DNA of 42,140 nucleotides from Caulobacter sp. 32-67-35 (GCA_002280875.1 NCEV01000013.1:1-42140); one strand, 5' to 3'; positions 26,244-34,188 are shown, numbered from the stretch's first letter. A program made the numbers and translations. Notes: generated by a model from the sequence alone, not told the origin.

Positions 26244-27674
26244 ATGATCCGCGCGCGTCGTTCCCGTATTGTCGCCACCATTGGGCCGGCCAGCAGTTCG
26301 CCGGAGATGATCGTCACCCTGGCCAAGGCCGGGGCTGACGTGTTCCGGCTGAACTTCAGCCACGGCGCACATGAGACCCATGCGGCGGTCTATGCCGCGA
26401 TCCGGGCGGCCGAGCCGATCGTTGGCCGGCCGCTGGGCATTCTGGCCGACCTGCAGGGCCCCAAGCTTCGGGTCGGCAAGTTCGCCAATGGGCCGGTTCA
26501 GCTTCAGGCAGGGCAGGCGTTCCGTTTCGACTCCGACCCGACGCCGGGCGATGAGACGCGTGTCTGCCTGCCGCATCCAGAAATCCTGGTGGCCATGCGC
26601 CCCGGCGCGACCCTGCTGCTGGATGACGGCAAGCTGCGGATGACGGTGACCGAGGCCGGCCCCGGCTATGCCGACACCAAGGTCGTCAATGGCGGCAAGC
26701 TGTCGGAACGCAAGGGCGTGGCGGTGCCGGATGTCGTCATCCCGATGTCGCCCCTGACGCCGAAGGACCGCGAGGACCTGGCCTTTGCCCTGCGCCTCGG
26801 CGTCGACTGGGTCGCCCTGTCGTTCGTGCAGGCGCCGGAAGACATGGCCGAACTGCGCCGCATCGTCGAAGGCCGCGCCGCCGTGCTGGCCAAGATCGAG
26901 AAGCCGCAGGCGCTGGAATGCCTGGGCGCAATCCTGGACCTGTGCGACGGCGTGATGGTCGCGCGCGGCGACCTGGGCGTCGAGATGGCCCCCGAAGAGG
27001 TGCCTGTCGCCCAGAAGATCATCCTGCGGGCGGCGCGGGAGCGCGGCATCCCGGTGATCGTGGCCACCCAGATGCTGGAATCCATGACCAGCTCGCCCAC
27101 CCCGACCCGCGCCGAAGCCTCGGATGTGGCCAACGCCGTCTATGAGGGCGCTGATGCGGTGATGCTGTCGGCCGAGTCCGCCGCCGGCGACTATCCCGAG
27201 GAAGCGGTCTCGATGATGAACCGCATCATCGAGCGGGTGGAGCGTGATCCGCGCTGGCCCGAGCTGATGCAGGCCGAGCAGCCCCATCAGGATGACGACG
27301 CCGACGTGCTGGTGGTCGCCGCCGCCGGCGCCGCCAAGGCCGGATCGACCAAGTGCCTGGTGGCCTTCACCACCACCGGCGCCACGGCGCGGCGTCTGGC
27401 GCGCGAGCGTCCCCTGCAGCCGGTGCTGGCCCTGTCACCGCAAATCGACGCCGTTCGCCGCATGACGCTGGTCTGGGGTATCGAGCCCCGCGTCAGCGCC
27501 CAGCCCGACAGCCTTGAGGTCGTGACCACCGACGCGGCCAGCCGCGCGCTGGAACTGGGGCTGGTGGCTCCGGGCGAGCGTCTGCTGATCGTGGCGGGGA
27601 CGCCTTTCGGGGCGCCGGGCGCGGCCAACCTGCTGCGCCTGGCCCACGCGCCGCTGCCGATCCGCAAGCGCTAG
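26244..27674 (+). CDS. pyk: Pyruvate kinase
   Basis: This 476-residue enzyme makes pyruvate and ATP from phosphoenolpyruvate. Motifs in order are KIVATIGPAS-like SRIVATIGPASSS, RLNFSHG near 33, LADLQGPKLRVG, the catalytic Lys in LAKIEKPQ, the Mg-binding MVARGDLGVEM and VATQMLESM with TRAEASDVANAVYEG. AAGGAG lies seven bases before the ATG. It follows bglX by only 19 bases and may share its transcript, which would tie the last step of Entner-Doudoroff energy gain to beta-glucoside use. The stop overlaps that of the convergent Crp-type gene in the tetranucleotide CTAG. Confidence 0.96.
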   Translation: MIRARRSRIVATIGPASSSPEMIVTLAKAGADVFRLNFSHGAHETHAAVYAAIRAAEPIVGRPLGILADLQGPKLRVGKFANGPVQLQAGQAFRFDSDPTPGDETRVCLPHPEILVAMRPGATLLLDDGKLRMTVTEAGPGYADTKVVNGGKLSERKGVAVPDVVIPMSPLTPKDREDLAFALRLGVDWVALSFVQAPEDMAELRRIVEGRAAVLAKIEKPQALECLGAILDLCDGVMVARGDLGVEMAPEEVPVAQKIILRAARERGIPVIVATQMLESMTSSPTPTRAEASDVANAVYEGADAVMLSAESAAGDYPEEAVSMMNRIIERVERDPRWPELMQAEQPHQDDDADVLVVAAAGAAKAGSTKCLVAFTTTGATARRLARERPLQPVLALSPQIDAVRRMTLVWGIEPRVSAQPDSLEVVTTDAASRALELGLVAPGERLLIVAGTPFGAPGAANLLRLAHAPLPIRKR

Positions 27675-28387
27675 CCAAAGGACGCCGGCAGAAGTCGCTC
27701 GTATCCGCGTCGAACCGCGCCATAGCATTCGCAGGCCATGGCCTCGAGACCTGCGCGATCCAGAATATCGACCACGCCACGGCGATAGCGGATCAGGCCC
27801 TTGGTCTGCAGCGAACCGGCGACGGCGGTGACCGTGGTGCGCTGGACGCCCAGCATGTCGGCCAGGACCTCCTGGGTCAGCTGGACCATGTTGGTGTCGA
27901 TCCGGTCGTCGCACGATAACAACCAGCGGCAGAATCGCGCCTCGACCGCGTGGAGCGCGTTGCAGGCGGCCGATTGTATGGCATGCCCAAACAGCGCTTC
28001 ATTGTGGCGATCAATCAGGCTTCGCAGGGTGGGCAGGCGCGCGCTGAGATCGTGCATCACGCTGGCGCCGATGCGCGATGCCAAGCCGGGAGCCTGAACG
28101 ATGACGCGGTTCAGTGACACACGCGGCGCGACGACCGCCATCAGCCCTACCGCGCCCTCGCGGCCAACGGCAGCAGACTCGATCGCCGCGCCGTTCGCCA
28201 TCAGGGTCATTAGCGAAATGACGCAGTCATGGGGGAAATAGACGGTCTCGATCCGATCACCCGGGTCGTAAAGCAGCCGTCCACGCTCCAGCTCAACCGG
28301 CGAAAGATGCGGCGAGGCCAGGGCAAATTCTTCAGGAGGCAGCGCAGCGAGAAGACGGTTCTTCAAGAAAATATTCAACCCAGTCAT
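27671..28387 (-). CDS. Crp/Fnr-family transcriptional regulator
   Basis: This 238-residue protein has an N-terminal cyclic-nucleotide-binding-like barrel (RGRLLYDPGDRIETVYFPHD near 35-54) and a long dimer helix. The C-terminal winged HTH is QLTQEVLADMLGVQRTTVTA, then VAGSLQTKGLIRYRRG. There are no N-terminal FNR-type cysteines, so an iron-sulfur sensor is unlikely. The barrel lacks an obvious cAMP phosphate cassette, and its ligand is unknown. Many related copies exist in Caulobacter and rhizobia. The gene runs toward pyk and shares four bases with its end. Its start codon overlaps a half-site (ATGACAACG) of the sugar operator, which I regard as chance. Confidence 0.88.
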   Translation of the reverse strand: MTGLNIFLKNRLLAALPPEEFALASPHLSPVELERGRLLYDPGDRIETVYFPHDCVISLMTLMANGAAIESAAVGREGAVGLMAVVAPRVSLNRVIVQAPGLASRIGASVMHDLSARLPTLRSLIDRHNEALFGHAIQSAACNALHAVEARFCRWLLSCDDRIDTNMVQLTQEVLADMLGVQRTTVTAVAGSLQTKGLIRYRRGVVDILDRAGLEAMACECYGAVRRGYERLLPASFG

Positions 28388-28473
28388 GACAACGGAACGC
28401 CGTCTTACGGCAAGGGTTGCAAGCTATAGGTGGGAAGCTTGGCTGGCGCCGTCGAGTAGCCGACACAATCATG

Positions 28474-28494
28474 GGTTCCGGAACCTAAATTTAG
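28474..28494. promoter_or_regulatory. Two abutting palindromes upstream of the Crp-type gene
   Basis: GGTTCCGGAACC (28474-28485) and CTAAATTTAG (28485-28494) are both perfect palindromes and share one base. They lie about 90-105 bases upstream of the minus-strand Crp/Fnr start, in the only AT-rich patch of this gap. They could be operators or part of a promoter. I see no gene between 28388 and 28611. Confidence 0.35.
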
Positions 28495-28611
28495 ATGGCC
28501 ATCCCGCCCTGATCTTCTCAAGAGAGGATTTCACCGGCGAACATTATGTCGGATTGTAGACAGGCTTGAGGCCTTGCCGAGAGGCGCGGGCAAACCGTCG
28601 TTGAGACATAC

Positions 28612-28645
28612 AAAAAGAATGCCGCCCAACAGTGTTGGACGGCAT
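28612..28645 (-). terminator. Intrinsic terminator on the minus strand
   Basis: Read on the minus strand, ATGCCG(T)CCAAC pairs with GTTGG(G)CGGCAT: 6 bp, one mismatch, then 5 bp, with a 3-base loop. TTCTTTTTG follows at once. This is the clearest intrinsic terminator in the window. It lies 234 bases downstream of the SH3 gene, further than a normal operon end. Confidence 0.8.
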
Positions 28646-28843
28646 CAAGGGTCGATTGCTCGCGAGGTCGGAGGCCGGTTCACGCGGCCAGACCCACTGT
28701 CGTCGAGGAGGATCCGCGGAGGACATGGGGCTCCTCCCCGCGGAGCTTAGACCGCAAGGAGGAGCCAGCAGCGCGGATGGCGGTTCCGAACGCTCCAGGC
28801 AGGGTCAAGTCCGGGGGTGATCCCGCCTGGTCCCATGCACGTC
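28646..28843 (-). ncRNA. Candidate structured RNA or long 3' UTR
   Basis: Between the SH3 stop and the strong terminator are several long inverted repeats. CCAGGC...GCCTGG with inner GGG/CCC spans 28795-28830. GGCTCCTCC...GGAGGAGCC with inner GCGG/CCGC spans 28729-28766. A smaller GGCCG/CGGCC pair lies at 28673-28689. TCCGCGG...CCGCGGA (28713-28744) is an alternative fold that competes with the second. No convincing protein is encoded on either strand. Strand is inferred from the terminator. I could not match it to tmRNA, SRP RNA, RNase P or 6S RNA, so it may be a small RNA or a structured trailer of the SH3 transcript. Confidence 0.3.
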
Positions 28844-28874
28844 TGCCCTGGCTGGTGCGGAACGAGCCAGGGCA
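28844..28874 (-). terminator. Hairpin just after the SH3 gene
   Basis: TGCCCTGGCT (28844-28853) pairs perfectly with AGCCAGGGCA (28865-28874) over 10 bp with an 11-base loop. It starts four bases after the SH3 stop. No T-run follows, so it may pause or partly terminate transcription, or protect the 3' end. Confidence 0.5.
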
Positions 28875-28878
28875 AACC

Positions 28879-29550
28879 TCAGCGCGCCTTGGCGAAAGCC
28901 GATGACATCCAGCCGCGCGAACCGTTTTCGTCGTCGACCTCCATCCACACGCCGTTGCGATTGCCGGTGGGATAGATCGCGCCACCGGCTCTGACGGAGC
29001 CGACGACCGCAGCGGTCGGCGCGGCCGCGGCGCGCAGGGAGACATCCTGGGTCGTCAACAGAGCGGCGGGCGCGGCGGGCGCGACCGCCGTGGTGGTGGT
29101 CATGGTCAGGGATACGGGCGTGGCGGCGTTGCAGCCCTTGCCCTGATAGAGGCCTGACATGATGGCGCGTCGCTGTTGGGCGATCTGGATGTTCTGGCCT
29201 TCGCGCTGGGCCTTTGCGGCGGCGGAGGCCTTGGCCTGGGCTGCGGCGGCGTTGGCGAACATGCCCAGGCCGGGCACCCGGCCCAGGGCGCCGCTGTAGA
29301 GCGCGGCGTTCACACCCAGACTGGCGGCGGCCTCAGCGCCGCGGGCCGCGCCTTCAGCGCTGGCGATCGCGCCGTTGGACACGCCCATGACCTGATCCAT
29401 CCGGGCGATCTCGGCATTGATCTGGTCGCACGTCATCGACGCATCCATCGGCGTCGTCAGTTGTAGCGATTGCGCGCCGGCCTGGCTGGCCGCGACGACG
29501 ACGCCGACGGCCGCAAGGCCCGCGATGATCCGCGAGGTGGTGGTGTTCAT
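28879..29550 (-). CDS. Exported protein with C-terminal SH3-like domain
   Basis: This 223-residue protein has a signal peptide ending ASQAGAQ. The middle is Ala-rich and helical (AEGAARGAEAAASLGVNAAL, and a Lys/Gln-rich helix near 105-125), with single cysteines in MTCDQIN and KGCNAAT that may pair. The C-terminal part from about 160 is a bacterial SH3 domain: LRAAAAPTAAVVGSVRAGG, then NRNGVWMEVDDENGSRGWM. Such domains bind peptidoglycan or proteins in the envelope. GGGGAG lies eight bases before the start. I do not recognise the N-terminal part, and no partner is evident nearby. Confidence 0.8.
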   Translation of the reverse strand: MNTTTSRIIAGLAAVGVVVAASQAGAQSLQLTTPMDASMTCDQINAEIARMDQVMGVSNGAIASAEGAARGAEAAASLGVNAALYSGALGRVPGLGMFANAAAAQAKASAAAKAQREGQNIQIAQQRRAIMSGLYQGKGCNAATPVSLTMTTTTAVAPAAPAALLTTQDVSLRAAAAPTAAVVGSVRAGGAIYPTGNRNGVWMEVDDENGSRGWMSSAFAKAR

Positions 29551-29638
29551 TGGTCAGCTCCCCGGTTTGACGACAAGGCGGCGCAACGGATCGCGCGCGC
29601 TGGTCGATACAGAACAACGGTATTTGGAGAGCCATGGT

Positions 29639-29670
29639 GCGCCCATCCCCTGTTCAGGGGGGATGGGCGC
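29639..29670 (-). terminator. Hairpin after the acyl-CoA dehydrogenase genes
   Basis: GCGCCCATCC (29639-29648) pairs perfectly with GGATGGGCGC (29661-29670), with a further CC/GG near the loop. It starts seven bases past the stop of the minus-strand dehydrogenase. No clear T-run follows. Confidence 0.5.
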
Positions 29671-29677
29671 AGAGTCT

Positions 29678-30811
29678 TCAGAAGCCCTGGAGCCGCGCGT
29701 AGCGGTCGCGATGGAACGCCGCGCCGCCAAACAGCGCCTCGGCGACCCGCGCGCGCTTCATGTAAAGGCCGGCGTCATGAGCGTCGGTCATGCCGATGCC
29801 GCCGTGCATCTGGACCATCTCGTTGGTCGCCAGATGCAGAACTTCGCTGGCCTTGGCCTTGGCCAGCGAGGCCAGGGCCCGCGTATCACCGCCGGCGTCG
29901 ATCGCTTCGAGCGCGGCCTCGACGCACGACCGGGTGGTCTCGAGGTCGGTAAACAGCTTGGCCGCCCGATGCTGCAGCGCCTGGAAGGCGCCGATCACCT
30001 GGCCAAACTGGGTGCGGGTTTTCAGATAGTCTAGGGTGATGTCGAAGGCCGCATTGGCCGTGCCCAGCATTTCCGCCGCGAGCCCGGCATAGGCGCGGTC
30101 CAGTGTCGGCTCCAGCACCGCCCAGCCCTTGTCGACTTCGCCCAGCACCGCGTCGGCGCCGACCGAAACGGTCTCGAAGGTGATCCGCGCCGCGCCGCGC
30201 GAGTCGGCGAGGGCGAGGTGGGTCCGGGTCACGCCCGGCGCGTCGCCCGGAACGAGGAACAGTGTCAGGCCGTCGGTGTCGCCCGCCTTGCCGCTGGTGC
30301 GCGCCGCGACGATCAGCAGATCGGCGGCTTCCCCGTCGATGACGAAGGTCTTGACCCCGGTCAGGGTGAAGCCGTCGCCAGACTTTGTGGCGGCCAGGGC
30401 CGTGCGGGCCGGGGCGTGGTGGGCGCCTTCATCGACCGCCAGGGTGGCGACCGCCTCGCCAAGGGCGATTTTTTCCAGCCAGGCGGCTTTCTGCGCGGCC
30501 GTACCGGCCAGGTTCAGGGCCGAGGCGGCGATCAGGGCGGTCGAGAGCAGGGGCGAGGCCGCCAGGGTGCGGCCGGTCTCTTCCAGAACCAGGCCCAGGC
30601 CCAGATAGCCGAAGGCCGAGCCGCTGTGCTCTTCGGGGACGATCACGCCCGCCCAGCCCATCTGACCCATCTCGGCCCAGGCGGCCGGATCGAAGCTCTG
30701 GCCGGATCGAGCGTCGCGCAGCTTGCGCAGGGCGCCGACGGGGGCGCTATCGGTAGTCCAGCCCTTGGCCGCGTCGCGCAGCATGGTCTGTTCTTCGGTC
30801 AGGACGGCCAT
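29678..30811 (-). CDS. Acyl-CoA dehydrogenase family protein (second of pair)
   Basis: This 377-residue flavoprotein has the acyl-CoA dehydrogenase fold: N-terminal helices (MAVLTEEQTMLRDAAKGW), the middle beta domain (FTLTGVKTFVIDGEAADLLI) and C-terminal helices with MVQMHGGIGMTDAHDAGLYM. At the place where many members carry the catalytic Glu in an EGT motif, this one ends ALFGGAAFHRDRYARL, without Glu. That is typical of partner subunits in heteromeric dehydrogenases, though some active enzymes place the base elsewhere. The ATG at 30811 has GAGGGAG upstream; the open frame to 30892 adds no family sequence. It lies 123 bases downstream of its sister gene. Confidence 0.88.
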   Translation of the reverse strand: MAVLTEEQTMLRDAAKGWTTDSAPVGALRKLRDARSGQSFDPAAWAEMGQMGWAGVIVPEEHSGSAFGYLGLGLVLEETGRTLAASPLLSTALIAASALNLAGTAAQKAAWLEKIALGEAVATLAVDEGAHHAPARTALAATKSGDGFTLTGVKTFVIDGEAADLLIVAARTSGKAGDTDGLTLFLVPGDAPGVTRTHLALADSRGAARITFETVSVGADAVLGEVDKGWAVLEPTLDRAYAGLAAEMLGTANAAFDITLDYLKTRTQFGQVIGAFQALQHRAAKLFTDLETTRSCVEAALEAIDAGGDTRALASLAKAKASEVLHLATNEMVQMHGGIGMTDAHDAGLYMKRARVAEALFGGAAFHRDRYARLQGF

Positions 30812-30934
30812 GTCAGGCGGGCTCCCTCGATTGATGTTTGGCGGCCCGGTCAGGGGCCTGTTCAAGACGGCTGTCGCCCCGGAAGGGCTCACCGGCTGCT
30901 GTGATAAAGTCCGGCGCGGCGGACACGCTCGCGA

Positions 30935-32140
30935 CTACTGGTGGTCCAGCAGGCCGAGCACCCGCTTGGCGACGACATTGAGATTGACCTCGCTGGTGCC
31001 GCCCTCGATCGAGTTGCCCTTCGAGCGCAGCATGCCACGCGTGACGTTCAGCTCGTCCTTGCTGAAGCCTTCACCTTCCCAGCCCAGGCCCTGCAGACCC
31101 ATGGCCTCGACCATCAGCTCGTGACGCTCCTGGTTCATCTTGGCGGCGGCATACTTGATGATCGAGACGGCGGCGCTGGGGCCGTTGCCGGTCTTGGATT
31201 CCTGCTCGGCGCGGCGGACGGTCAGGGCAAAAGCGTGGGCGTCCATGCGGTGGGCGGCGATGCGCGCGCGCAGGTCGCCGTCGGCCAGACGGCCGGTTTC
31301 GTCGACGCCGATCTCCTTCTTGGCCACATCCACCAGATCCAGCCCCCCGCCGCCGCCAAAGCCGCTGGCCGAGATGTTCTGGCGCTCATACTGCAGCAGC
31401 CGCTTGGCGATGTCCCAGCCGCCGTTCAGCTTGCCGACCAGCTGGTCCTTGGGAACCTTCACGTTGTCGAAGAAGGTTTCGCAGAAGGGCGAGGAGCCGC
31501 TGATCAGCTTGATCGGCCGCGCCTCGACGCCGGGCGTGGTCATGTCGAACAGCACGAACGAAATGCCTTCGTGCTTCTTGCTGGTATCGGTGCGCACCAG
31601 GCAGAAGATCCAGTCGGCCTGGTCGGCATAGCTGGTCCAGACCTTCTGGCCGTTGATCAGATAGTGGTCGCCCTTGTCTTCGCACTTGGTCTGCAGGGCG
31701 GCCAGATCCGAGCCCGCGCCCGGCTCGGAATAGCCCTGGCACCAGCGGGTCTCGCCGCGGATGATCGAAGGGATGAATTTCTTCTTCTGCTCGTCGGTGG
31801 CGTATTCCAGCAGCACCGGGCCCAGCATCCAGACGCCAAAGCTCATCAGCGCGGGGCGCGCCTTGATGCGGCGCAGCTCCTGCTCCAGCACCTTGTTCTC
31901 GGCCTTGGAGAGACCGCCGCCGCCATAGTCCTTGGGCCACATCGGCGCGGTCCAGCCGCGCTCGGCCATGCGGTCCAGCCACAGCTTGGCGTCCGGGTTC
32001 TTCCAGACCATCTTGCGGCCGCCCCAGGGCGCGTCGTCCTCGCCCATCGGGGCGTGCAGCGACGGCGGATAATTGGCCTCCAGCCAGGCGCGGGTCTCGG
32101 CGCGGAAGGCGTCGAGTTCGGTTCCACCGAAGTCGGCCAT
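30935..32140 (-). CDS. Acyl-CoA dehydrogenase family protein (first of pair)
   Basis: This 401-residue flavoprotein oxidises an acyl-CoA to the 2,3-enoyl-CoA. Family motifs are WCQGYSEPGAGSDLAALQTK, INGQKVWTSYADQADWIFCL and, at the C-terminus, SIEGGTSEVNLNVVAKRVLG, which has the Glu at the usual catalytic place. The N-terminus (LEANYPPSLHAP, WLDRMAERGWTAPMWPKDYG) is of the long type seen in steroid-side-chain and other large-substrate dehydrogenases. The ATG at 32140 has GGGAG eight bases upstream; the frame to 32296 is not family sequence. A 12-bp palindrome lies about 95 bases upstream. The substrate is unknown. Confidence 0.9.
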   Translation of the reverse strand: MADFGGTELDAFRAETRAWLEANYPPSLHAPMGEDDAPWGGRKMVWKNPDAKLWLDRMAERGWTAPMWPKDYGGGGLSKAENKVLEQELRRIKARPALMSFGVWMLGPVLLEYATDEQKKKFIPSIIRGETRWCQGYSEPGAGSDLAALQTKCEDKGDHYLINGQKVWTSYADQADWIFCLVRTDTSKKHEGISFVLFDMTTPGVEARPIKLISGSSPFCETFFDNVKVPKDQLVGKLNGGWDIAKRLLQYERQNISASGFGGGGGLDLVDVAKKEIGVDETGRLADGDLRARIAAHRMDAHAFALTVRRAEQESKTGNGPSAAVSIIKYAAAKMNQERHELMVEAMGLQGLGWEGEGFSKDELNVTRGMLRSKGNSIEGGTSEVNLNVVAKRVLGLLDHQ

Positions 32141-32234
32141 GGTCGTTTCTCCCTTGGGGTCGTCATGTCTCGGCGTTTCGCAGGCGCCGCTCGTCGCCAG
32201 ACTACGCGACCGGGCGCGTCGGGCAAGTCGATTC

Positions 32235-32246
32235 AAACGATCGTTT
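32235..32246. promoter_or_regulatory. Palindrome upstream of the acyl-CoA dehydrogenase pair
   Basis: AAACGATCGTTT is a perfect 12-bp palindrome between the divergent dehydrogenase (start 32140) and MprF-type (start 32336) genes. Its form resembles operators of TetR-family regulators of acyl-CoA metabolism. No such regulator gene is in the window. A GANTC site lies next to it (32230-32234). Confidence 0.4.
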
Positions 32247-32335
32247 ATCGCGAGGATGGGCGACCGGACGGCTTGTTCCAGCTTATATAGCCTCACCGTT
32301 GGGTCCCGCTGGGGATTCGCCGATCCGGGATCTTG

Positions 32336-33976
32336 ATGTCCGCGCCTGAACTCCGCCCAGCCGCGCTGGCCGTCGCGCCGGCCCTGTCTGCGATCCTGGC
32401 CGTTGTCGCCGGGGTAATGCTGCTGGCGTCAGGCGCGACGCCGTCCGAGCCGACCCGGTTCGCGCTGCTGCTGGCCTTCGCGCCGGATCTGCTGATCGAG
32501 ATCAGCCATTTCGCCTCCTCGATCCTGGGTCTCGTGCTGCTGCTGCTGGCCTTTGGCCTGCGCTCGCGCCTGGACGCCGCCTGGTGGGCCGCCGTCATCA
32601 CCCTGGCCGCCGCCGCGCTTCTGGCGCTGTTCAAGGGCCTGAACTGGGAGGAGACCACGGTCCTGACCGTGTGTTTGCTGATCATCCTGCCGCTTCACGA
32701 CGCGTTCGTGCGCAAGGCCGCGCTGTTCAGGATGGAGATCACGCCCGCCTGGCTGCTGTCGGCCGCCGCCGCCCTTGTCGGCGCCGCCTTCTGTGGCTGG
32801 TGGACCTTCAACCACACCGAATATGCCGACAAGTCCTGGATGCGCCTGATGGGCGACCAGGATGCGGCTCGGGCCATCCGCTCTTCGGTGGCGGCGGCGA
32901 TCGTGCTGCTGGCCATTGGCGTCTGGCGGATGATCTCCACGCCCGCCACGCCGCCGGTGGTGGACGACACCGATCCGCAGTTCGACCGCGTGCGGGCGAT
33001 CCTGGCCAAGGCCGAGGACGCAGAGCCGGCTTCGAACCTGGCGCTGCTGGGCGACAAGCGCTTCCTGTTTTCGGCGTCGGGCGAGAGTTTCCTGATGTTT
33101 GGCGTACGCCGCCGTTCGTGGATCGCCCTGGGCCCGCCTGTAGGGCGGCGCGATGAACGCATGGAGCTCTTCTGGCGCTTCCGCGAACTGGCCGACGCGC
33201 ATGCGGCCCGGGCCGGCTTCTACGCCCTGGGTCCCGACGATCTGCCCGACACGGTCGACCTGGGCCTGGCCATCCAGAAGACTGGCGAGAGCGCGGCGGT
33301 GCCGCTGGCGGCCTTCTCTCTGGTCGGGCGCCGGCGCGAGGTTCTGCGCCGCAACTGGCGCAAGGCCGGGGAAGGCGGAGCGGCCTTCGAGGTCGTGCCC
33401 GCAGGCCAGGCGCCGATGGAGGAGCTGAAGCGGATCTCCGACGCCTGGCTTGTGCACCACGCCGGGGGTGAAAAGGGCTTTTCCATGGGGGGGTTCGACC
33501 CGCCCTATGTCGCCGAGTTCCCGGTGGCGCTCGTGCGGTATGAAGGCCAGATCGTCGCCTTCGCCACCCTTTGGACGACCGCGCACAAGTCGGCGTTCTC
33601 GATGGATCTGATGCGCTATTCCGACGAAGCGCCCAAGAACGTCATGGATTTCCTCTTCGTCGAGCTTCTGCAATGGGGCCGCGACGAAGGCTATCTGGCG
33701 TTCGAGTTCGGCATGGCGCCCCTGGCCGGGCTTCAGGATCGGCCCCTGGCCCCGATCATGTCGCGCGTGGGGCGGCTGCTCTATGAGCGGGGAGAAGAAA
33801 TCTACAATTTCCAGGGCGTGCGACGGTACAAGAACAAGTATGATCCCGTCTGGCAGCCGCGCTATATTGCCGCGCCGCAGAAGTGGGCGATCCCTTTTCT
33901 GCTCGCCGACATCGGTCTGCTGACTTCGGGGGGCGTCGGCGGCCTGACCAAGCGGCCAAAACGGCCCGCGACCTAA
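32336..33976 (+). CDS. Phosphatidylglycerol lysyltransferase (MprF C-terminal type)
   Basis: This 546-residue membrane protein has about six hydrophobic segments in residues 1-205. A cytoplasmic DUF2156/LPG-synthase domain follows: LLGDKRFLFSASGESFLMFG, WIALGPPVG, KAGEGGAAFEV, GEKGFSMGGFDPPYV, MDLMRYSDEAPKNVMDFLF and NFQGVRRYKNKYDPVW at the end. This domain moves an aminoacyl group, usually lysine from lysyl-tRNA, onto phosphatidylglycerol, which lowers the negative surface charge. Full MprF has 14 membrane segments including a flippase, so the flippase part is short or absent here. I chose the ATG at 32336 rather than the TTG one codon earlier. The stop overlaps the convergent small gene by four bases. 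Confidence 0.85.
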   Translation: MSAPELRPAALAVAPALSAILAVVAGVMLLASGATPSEPTRFALLLAFAPDLLIEISHFASSILGLVLLLLAFGLRSRLDAAWWAAVITLAAAALLALFKGLNWEETTVLTVCLLIILPLHDAFVRKAALFRMEITPAWLLSAAAALVGAAFCGWWTFNHTEYADKSWMRLMGDQDAARAIRSSVAAAIVLLAIGVWRMISTPATPPVVDDTDPQFDRVRAILAKAEDAEPASNLALLGDKRFLFSASGESFLMFGVRRRSWIALGPPVGRRDERMELFWRFRELADAHAARAGFYALGPDDLPDTVDLGLAIQKTGESAAVPLAAFSLVGRRREVLRRNWRKAGEGGAAFEVVPAGQAPMEELKRISDAWLVHHAGGEKGFSMGGFDPPYVAEFPVALVRYEGQIVAFATLWTTAHKSAFSMDLMRYSDEAPKNVMDFLFVELLQWGRDEGYLAFEFGMAPLAGLQDRPLAPIMSRVGRLLYERGEEIYNFQGVRRYKNKYDPVWQPRYIAAPQKWAIPFLLADIGLLTSGGVGGLTKRPKRPAT

Positions 33977-34188
33977 TAGCGCGTCTGGGCGCCCGTCTGC
34001 ACGCCCAGCAGGTTCAGCAGGTGGACCAGAAGCAGCATGATCGCCACAGCGCAGGCCATCATCAGCGGGCGCCAGGGAACCATGCGCGGGCCCTTTAGGA
34101 TATCGGCCGGGCGGGCGCCGCGCCATCCGCAGAACACGGCGAGGGTCAGCAGCACGATCAGGGCGATGACAGTGAAGGGCAGGTCCAT
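33973..34188 (-). CDS. Small two-helix membrane protein
   Basis: This 71-residue protein has two membrane helices, FTVIALIVLLTLAVFCGW (5-22) and LMMACAVAIMLLLVHLLNLL (42-61). They are joined by a short basic loop (RGARPADILKGPRMVPWRP) and followed by a short polar tail. I do not recognise the family; a distant link to HIG1-type small membrane proteins is possible but unsupported. It is divergent from podJ and convergent with the MprF-type gene, sharing CTAA at the stops. Confidence 0.6.
   Translation of the reverse strand: MDLPFTVIALIVLLTLAVFCGWRGARPADILKGPRMVPWRPLMMACAVAIMLLLVHLLNLLGVQTGAQTRY

Noticed and set aside
28384-28393. Half of the sugar operator (ATGACAACG) at the Crp/Fnr start
   Set aside because: Only one arm is present and it coincides with the start codon, so chance is enough to explain it.
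28632-28820. 62-codon plus-strand open frame in the structured intergenic region
   Set aside because: It lies over the inverted repeats, has no ribosome site and shows no protein-like pattern.
28646-28843. 6S RNA, SRP RNA, RNase P RNA or tmRNA
   Set aside because: None of their conserved internal sequences (for example the SRP GGAAG loop or a tmRNA T-arm) could be found.
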